Of a stretch of DNA of 64,000 nt, positions 43,793-64,000 are shown piece after piece. Made by a program: the position numbers and the translations under genes. Positions within the stretch are counted from its first letter, which is position 1. The number at the start of each line of letters is the position of its first letter. Source of the DNA: Nocardia sp. CDC159 (GTDB taxonomy: Bacteria > Actinomycetota > Actinomycetes > Mycobacteriales > Mycobacteriaceae); assembly GCF_023740735.1 (NCBI RefSeq), contig NZ_JAMRXH010000012.1, positions 62,001 through 126,000 of the forward strand. The letters run 5' to 3'. The notes beneath the pieces are model-generated. The model was not told the DNA's origin and did no database searches. It was given only the letters and a program-made list of their open reading frames with translations.

Positions 43793-44159
43793 ATCCGAAC
43801 GCCCGACACACGGTATGTTCAGATATATTGCCGGACGGAAGTTTTGGATGCACACGCCGTGGGACCTGGTTCGATGCTTATTGGCTATGAACCATTTTGG
43901 TCGCTGGGCCGTCGCGGGCGGTAGATTGGTTCGGTGTTCATCAGCGAGGTTCTCCGTGTGACCGATCCGTGGCCGGCCCGCGTGGTCAGGACCATGTAAC
44001 AAGATCGGCCTGTAGGGCGTATAGGTCCTATGAACATTTTTGTCTGATTGAGATTCGAAGTGAGCCCCGAACGCGGACGCCACGCTGGGATTAGGTGAGC
44101 GTCGGCTTCGGTGTGCGTCGTCGGGGACGCTGCAGGGCGTTTCGGAAGCGAGGTTAGGG
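43793..44159. other. Upstream region of the NRPS gene
   Basis: No gene is supported in this 367-bp stretch, which is less G+C-rich than its flanks, especially 43810-44060. It must hold the NRPS promoter. A 6-bp inverted repeat (AGGACC at 43988-43993, GGTCCT at 44024-44029) was noticed. A stop codon in the NRPS frame at 44061-44063 limits the possible start to downstream of it. GAGG at 44150-44153 is the ribosome binding site for the TTG start. Confidence 0.5.

Positions 44160-64000
<19,841 letters not shown>

Noticed and set aside
43728..43961. A 77-codon frame overlapping the end of cobM
   Set aside because: It starts inside cobM, has no ribosome binding site and no family resemblance, and reads through the presumed NRPS promoter region.

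Overview
The window comes from a high-GC mycolic-acid actinobacterium, most likely Nocardia or a close relative. Supporting signs are G/C-ending codons throughout, many GTG/TTG starts, a mycofactocin-type glycosyltransferase, a steroid 9-alpha-hydroxylase reductase behind a KstR-type operator, type VII secretion-associated proteins, many TetR regulators and a giant NRPS. Genus assignment is inference; no rRNA or tRNA gene was seen.

Layout. 0-1.5 kb: end of fusA, then tuf with a strong hairpin terminator; the fusA-tuf gap holds one element that looks like a lone type I-E CRISPR repeat. 1.5-4.9 kb: leftward genes (disordered-protein gene, secreted lipase, SPW membrane protein plus TetR). 4.9-9.6 kb: two redox genes, a ferredoxin-reductase-like flavoprotein and KshB, each preceded by a perfect 14-bp palindrome fitting the KstR consensus; between them lie a glutamate-racemase-like gene and an AlkD-like repair gene. 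9.9-14.9 kb: an orphan mftF, a GAF/winged-helix regulator, a 565-bp non-coding stretch with a 16-bp-stem hairpin, and a NrtR-like Nudix regulator behind its own palindrome. 14.9-20.2 kb: tandem TetR protein, SRPBCC protein, prolyl oligopeptidase lipoprotein, secreted protein.

20.2-28.9 kb: a TetR gene diverges from a tightly coupled six-gene catabolic operon (accD1-accA1-acyl-CoA dehydrogenase-maoC-citE-acetoacetyl-CoA synthetase) with the content expected for leucine/isovalerate degradation to acetyl-CoA and acetoacetate. 28.9-32.6 kb: an ABC permease/ATPase pair diverges from a histidine kinase/response regulator pair. 32.6-36.7 kb: assorted enzymes and a lipoprotein. 36.7-42.2 kb: a divergent locus of a type VII secretion-target-like small protein, an 876-residue WXG-motif protein and a lipoprotein on one arm, and a YbaB/EbfC-like protein plus a C39/BtrH-fold protein with a Cys-His-Asp arrangement on the other. 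This is the best candidate for an undescribed system. 42.1-43.8 kb: MOSC protein and CobM.

44.2-64.0 kb: one uninterrupted NRPS frame of more than 6,600 codons, starting with a condensation domain and running through six C-A-PCP modules into an epimerization domain cut by the window edge. Residues read by eye at the ten specificity positions give an exact serine code in module 3, an exact threonine code in module 5 and a glutamine-like code in module 4. The likely product is an N-acylated peptide X1-X2-Ser-(Gln)-Thr-D-X6, continuing beyond the window.
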